A stretch of 8,938 nucleotides of DNA. Origin: an uncultured Eubacteriales bacterium. GTDB lineage: Bacteria; Bacillota; Clostridia; Oscillospirales; Acutalibacteraceae. The stretch spans positions 1-8,938 of the forward strand of contig CAJUDG010000025.1 of the NCBI GenBank assembly GCA_910584745.1. Reading direction: 5' to 3'. Both the position numbers and the translations under genes were made by a program. How positions within the stretch are numbered: position 1 is the first letter of the stretch; every line of letters begins with the position of its first letter. Below, piece by piece: positions 7,192 to 8,938 of this stretch. A model generated the notes under the pieces. It did not search any database and had not been told where the DNA came from. It worked only from the letters and a program-made list of their open reading frames with translations.

Positions 7192-8125
7192 AAAAGTCGT
7201 TATTCAAACAATAGCCAAAAAAATCTGATAAGCGGTTTTGGGTAACGCGTAATCTGGACAGTAGAGGAAGATGATCCGTGGACACATTGGTGCCACGGGT
7301 TTCTTCTTTTTTGTCGCAATCCATACAAGCCTGTGCTGCATTGACCAGTGTGCGGAAGGGTTCGGCAAACTCGGCGGTAACTCCTCCATCTGGCCCTACC
7401 CATAATTTTGAAAAAATTATTTGGTTCATCATGCGCTTGATATGGTCATCCGCTACGCGGTACATCTTGCCACAGTCCTCCAGGAGCTCCAACGTCTCTG
7501 ATAAGTGCCTCAAAATATCCGCGAAGGTTTGCTCGTGTGCTGTTACCTGGCTTTCAATCGCCGCTAACTGTTTAGCGATTTTCTGCTGTTCACTTTTCAG
7601 GAGGTCAAGCGGAATGGCATCGTTATAGTGTGCCTCCAACAATTTCTTTTGTTTTCGTTCCAGCTTACCCTTTTCACGGCGCAGCCCATCTAACTCGATG
7701 TCATACTTTTTACGCTCCTCCTCAATATGCGCCTGGAGCCATTTTTCCAAGTAGCTACGGATATCGGCGGGGAGTGAATACCGGTCGTAAATCTGTCGCA
7801 CCTGTTCCTCAATCACGTCAATCAAAACCGCCTTTTGCCGACAGGATTTCTCCCGCTTACTATGCCGCCCGGCGCATACGAAGTAAGGATAGCGAACACC
7901 CGAGCCAGATTTTGCGTAAGTGATAATCCTCCGAGAACCACAGTTTTTGCAGTAAAGACTGCCCTTGAGGAAATGCGGGTGCTCCCGGATGCGCTCACCA
8001 TTTATGTGGGAAGCAAGCACCTCCTGCACCTTCTGCCACAAGCTTGCGCTCACGATAACTGGATTTACCGGGGCGACATTTTCTTGAATATCACGGCGGA
8101 ACACCTTTTGTATAAAGGCGACCAC
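7148..8125 (-). pseudogene. Large serine recombinase remnant, C-terminal part only
   Basis: Large serine recombinases integrate and excise mobile elements. The minus-strand frame (325 residues from GTG 8125) has only the tail of the recombinase domain (NPVIVSASLWQKVQE, residues 21-35), a zinc ribbon with cysteines 59, 62, 84 and 95, and a long charged coiled-coil region (about 125-215), then a C-terminal tail. The N-terminal resolvase domain with the catalytic serine and most of the recombinase domain are missing; family members usually run 450-700 residues. The first 20 or so codons (above about 8060) may be only the antisense of the neighbouring IS30 remnant, so the true junction is probably near 8050-8070. 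The last 14 residues (312-325) and the TGA stop (7150-7148) come from the antisense of the tRNA. GTG 8125 has no meaning as a native start. It is non-functional as a recombinase. Confidence 0.85.
7276..7313 (+). terminator. Putative intrinsic terminator downstream of the tRNA
   Basis: CCGTGG-A-CAC (7276-7285) pairs with GTG-CCACGG (7290-7298) around an ATTG loop, giving 9 bp with one bulged A, followed by GTTTCTTCTTTTTTG. The orientation suits ending transcription from the tRNA promoter. It lies antisense to the C-terminal codons of the recombinase remnant. Confidence 0.55.
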
Positions 8126-8703
8126 AGGAAGCCAGAGGACAGGGACAGACAGAAACGGGCGCGGCCCGCAAAGGGGGCACCATAGAGGAACGCCCGCAGG
8201 AAGTAGCAGACCGCGAAACTTTCGGAAATTGGGAAATGGATAGCATTATAGGTTGTAAGGGGAGCAAGGCCGCGCTGGTGGTGCTGACAGAGCGGTTGAC
8301 CCGTTATCCCGTGATTTTTCGCGTTCCCGATCACACGATGGAAAGCGTCGTGCGGGGGCTTGACCGTATAGAGCGGAGGATGGGCGCAGAGTTTCGGCAA
8401 GTGTTCAGATCAATAACGGTTGACAACGGAAGCGAATTTCAGGATTGCGCCGGAATGGAGAGGTCAAAGCGGGCGCGGAAGCCCCGCACAAAGATTTATT
8501 ATTGCCACCCGTATTCTGCATACGAACGGGGAAGCAATGAGAACATGAACCGCATAATTCGGCGTTTCTTTCCTAAAGGGACAAGCTTTGATGAAGTGAC
8601 CGCGGCGGAGGTTGCGGAAGTAGAAGAGTGGCTGGCAAACTACCCGCGGCGGATATTGGGCTGGGAAACGCCGCAAATGCTTTTCGAGCGGTACATAACA
8701 TAG
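8060..8703 (+). pseudogene. IS30-family transposase remnant, 5'-truncated and frameshifted
   Basis: IS30-family transposases are DDE enzymes that move their insertion sequence. The clearest part is the frame from ATG 8236 (155 residues): D2 in WEMDSIIG, D63 in TVDNGSEF and E97 in YERGSNEN, with exactly 33 residues between D63 and E97, as expected for the family. The same frame upstream, without a start codon, reads GTIEERPQEVADRETFGNWEMD, a typical IS30 lead-in given here as it occurs before the DDE core. Further upstream the homology seems to continue in the next frame from about 8060 (WIYRGDIFLNITAEHLL), ending at TAG 8183-8185, so a -1 shift near 8170-8182 is needed to join them. The N-terminal helix-turn-helix half is absent, replaced by the antisense of the recombinase remnant. 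ATG 8236 is internal and has no ribosome binding site. The DDE call is firm; the 8060 boundary is inference. Confidence 0.82.
8170..8176 (+). other. A_AAG_GGG slippery heptamer at the IS30 frame change
   Basis: In the upstream frame the codons are GCA AAG GGG GCA CCA TAG. The heptamer A AAG GGG fits the X XXY YYZ rule for -1 slippage, and a -1 slip here leads straight into the DDE frame (GGC ACC ATA GAG). It may be a programmed site or simply an indel next to a run of five G. The stop TAG is 6 nt beyond the heptamer. Confidence 0.4.
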
Positions 8704-8733
8704 CCCCCAAATAATTGAACACAAAGGAAGCAG

Positions 8734-8780
8734 AACCGGAAGCGGGAAAAACGCCCGGTTTGATTTTCTATTGCCTTTTT
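8734..8780 (+). terminator. Weak terminator-like hairpin after the IS30 remnant
   Basis: AACCGG (8734-8739) pairs with CCGGTT (8755-8760), and after an AA bulge GCG (8742-8744) pairs with CGC (8752-8754) around a 7-nt loop. Then follow TTTGATTTTC and a later TTTTT. It stands 30 nt past the transposase stop codon. The pyrimidine tract is interrupted, so efficiency is doubtful. Confidence 0.45.
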
Positions 8781-8784
8781 GCAC

Positions 8785-8823
8785 AAAAGCGGGGGTTCCG
8801 AACGCACCGGAATCCCCGCTTTT
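8785..8823. terminator. Strong bidirectional-type terminator hairpin
   Basis: A 16-bp arm AAAAGCGGGGGTTCCG (8785-8800) pairs with CGGAATCCCCGCTTTT (8808-8823) with a single G-T wobble and a 7-nt loop AACGCAC. The A-run on the left and T-run on the right let it work on both strands. It isolates the IS30 remnant from the promoter that follows. Confidence 0.75.
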
Positions 8824-8871
8824 CATAAGTCGGGAAAATTTTTTGAACTTTTTTTATAATTTAATTTACTC

Positions 8872-8899
8872 TTGACTTTTGACGGTAGCAGAATATAAA
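8872..8899 (+). promoter_or_regulatory. Promoter of a gene beyond the right edge
   Basis: TTGACT (8872-8877), a 16-bp spacer and TATAAA (8894-8899), following an AT-rich tract (about 8835-8870). TTGAC is directly repeated two bases later (8879-8883), but that copy is too close to the -10 to act as a -35. The predicted start is near 8906. No coding sequence follows inside the window. Confidence 0.65.
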
Positions 8900-8908
8900 T
8901 AACTTCCA

Positions 8909-8935
8909 CTCGCCGGCAAAAAAGAGCCGGACGAG
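8909..8935 (+). promoter_or_regulatory. 5' leader stem-loop at the predicted transcript start
   Basis: CTCG-CCGGC (8909-8917) pairs with GCCGG-A-CGAG (8926-8935), giving 9 bp with one bulged A and an A-rich loop (AAAAAAGA, 8918-8925). It begins about 3 nt after the predicted start site, so the RNA would start with a hairpin. No U-tract follows before the window ends. It could protect the 5' end or be the first arm of a regulatory leader; the family is not recognised. Confidence 0.45.
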
Positions 8936-8938
8936 AAT

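Noticed and set aside
7278..7923. Plus-strand open frames of 116 and 97 codons within the recombinase remnant
   Set aside because: They are antisense to the zinc ribbon and coiled-coil region of the recombinase and show no domain pattern of their own.
7192..8938. A second copy of the tRNA 3' end that would mark the other attachment site
   Set aside because: No repeat of the T-arm and acceptor sequence was found by eye downstream in the window; if it exists it lies outside.
8704..8938. Right terminal inverted repeat of the IS30 element
   Set aside because: With the left end lost there is no partner to match, and no recognisable IS30-type end could be picked out; the hairpins here are better explained as terminators.
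1..8938. CRISPR array, toxin-antitoxin pair, retron or other defence system
   Set aside because: No regularly spaced repeats, no paired small genes and no reverse transcriptase, nuclease or Cas motifs were seen on either strand.

Overview
The window looks like chromosomal DNA from an anaerobic gut Bacillota of the Oscillospiraceae type (Oscillibacter/Flavonifractor-like). This rests on the fairly GC-rich coding sequence, a very large secreted protein with three C-terminal SLH (S-layer homology) modules, and clostridial-style promoters and terminators. The genus is inference.

Layout. (1) Bases 1-4091 hold the 3' part of a giant SLH-anchored surface protein whose start lies before the window, followed by a strong intrinsic terminator. 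(2) Bases 4174-7037 are a two-gene unit with its own extended -10 promoter: a type I phosphoribosyltransferase, then, 2 nt later, a ComEC/Rec2-family DNA-uptake channel. The ComEC C-terminal metallo-beta-lactamase-like region has lost its metal-binding histidines. (3) Bases 7075-7191 are an independently promoted tRNA-Val(CAC) with encoded CCA. (4) Bases 7148-8703 are a scar of mobile DNA. On the minus strand is the C-terminal part of a large serine recombinase whose reading frame runs into, and stops inside, the antisense of the tRNA. On the plus strand is the C-terminal part of an IS30-family transposase with a complete DDE triad, no N-terminal DNA-binding region and a -1 frame change. The two remnants meet head to head near 8050-8130, and both have lost their 5' ends. 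(5) Bases 8704-8938 are non-coding: a weak terminator-like hairpin, a near-perfect 16-bp bidirectional-type terminator, then an AT-rich stretch with a promoter and a 5' leader hairpin for a gene beyond the window.

How the parts relate. The SLH gene, the phosphoribosyltransferase-comEC unit and the tRNA read as ordinary chromosomal backbone. The tRNA is a plausible old integration site for the element that carried the recombinase. I see no CRISPR array, no defence operon and no convincing new multi-gene system. The points most worth a second look are the ComEC lacking its catalytic motif, the tRNA/recombinase overlap, the recombinase/IS30 junction with its slippery heptamer, and the orphan promoter with leader hairpin at the right edge.
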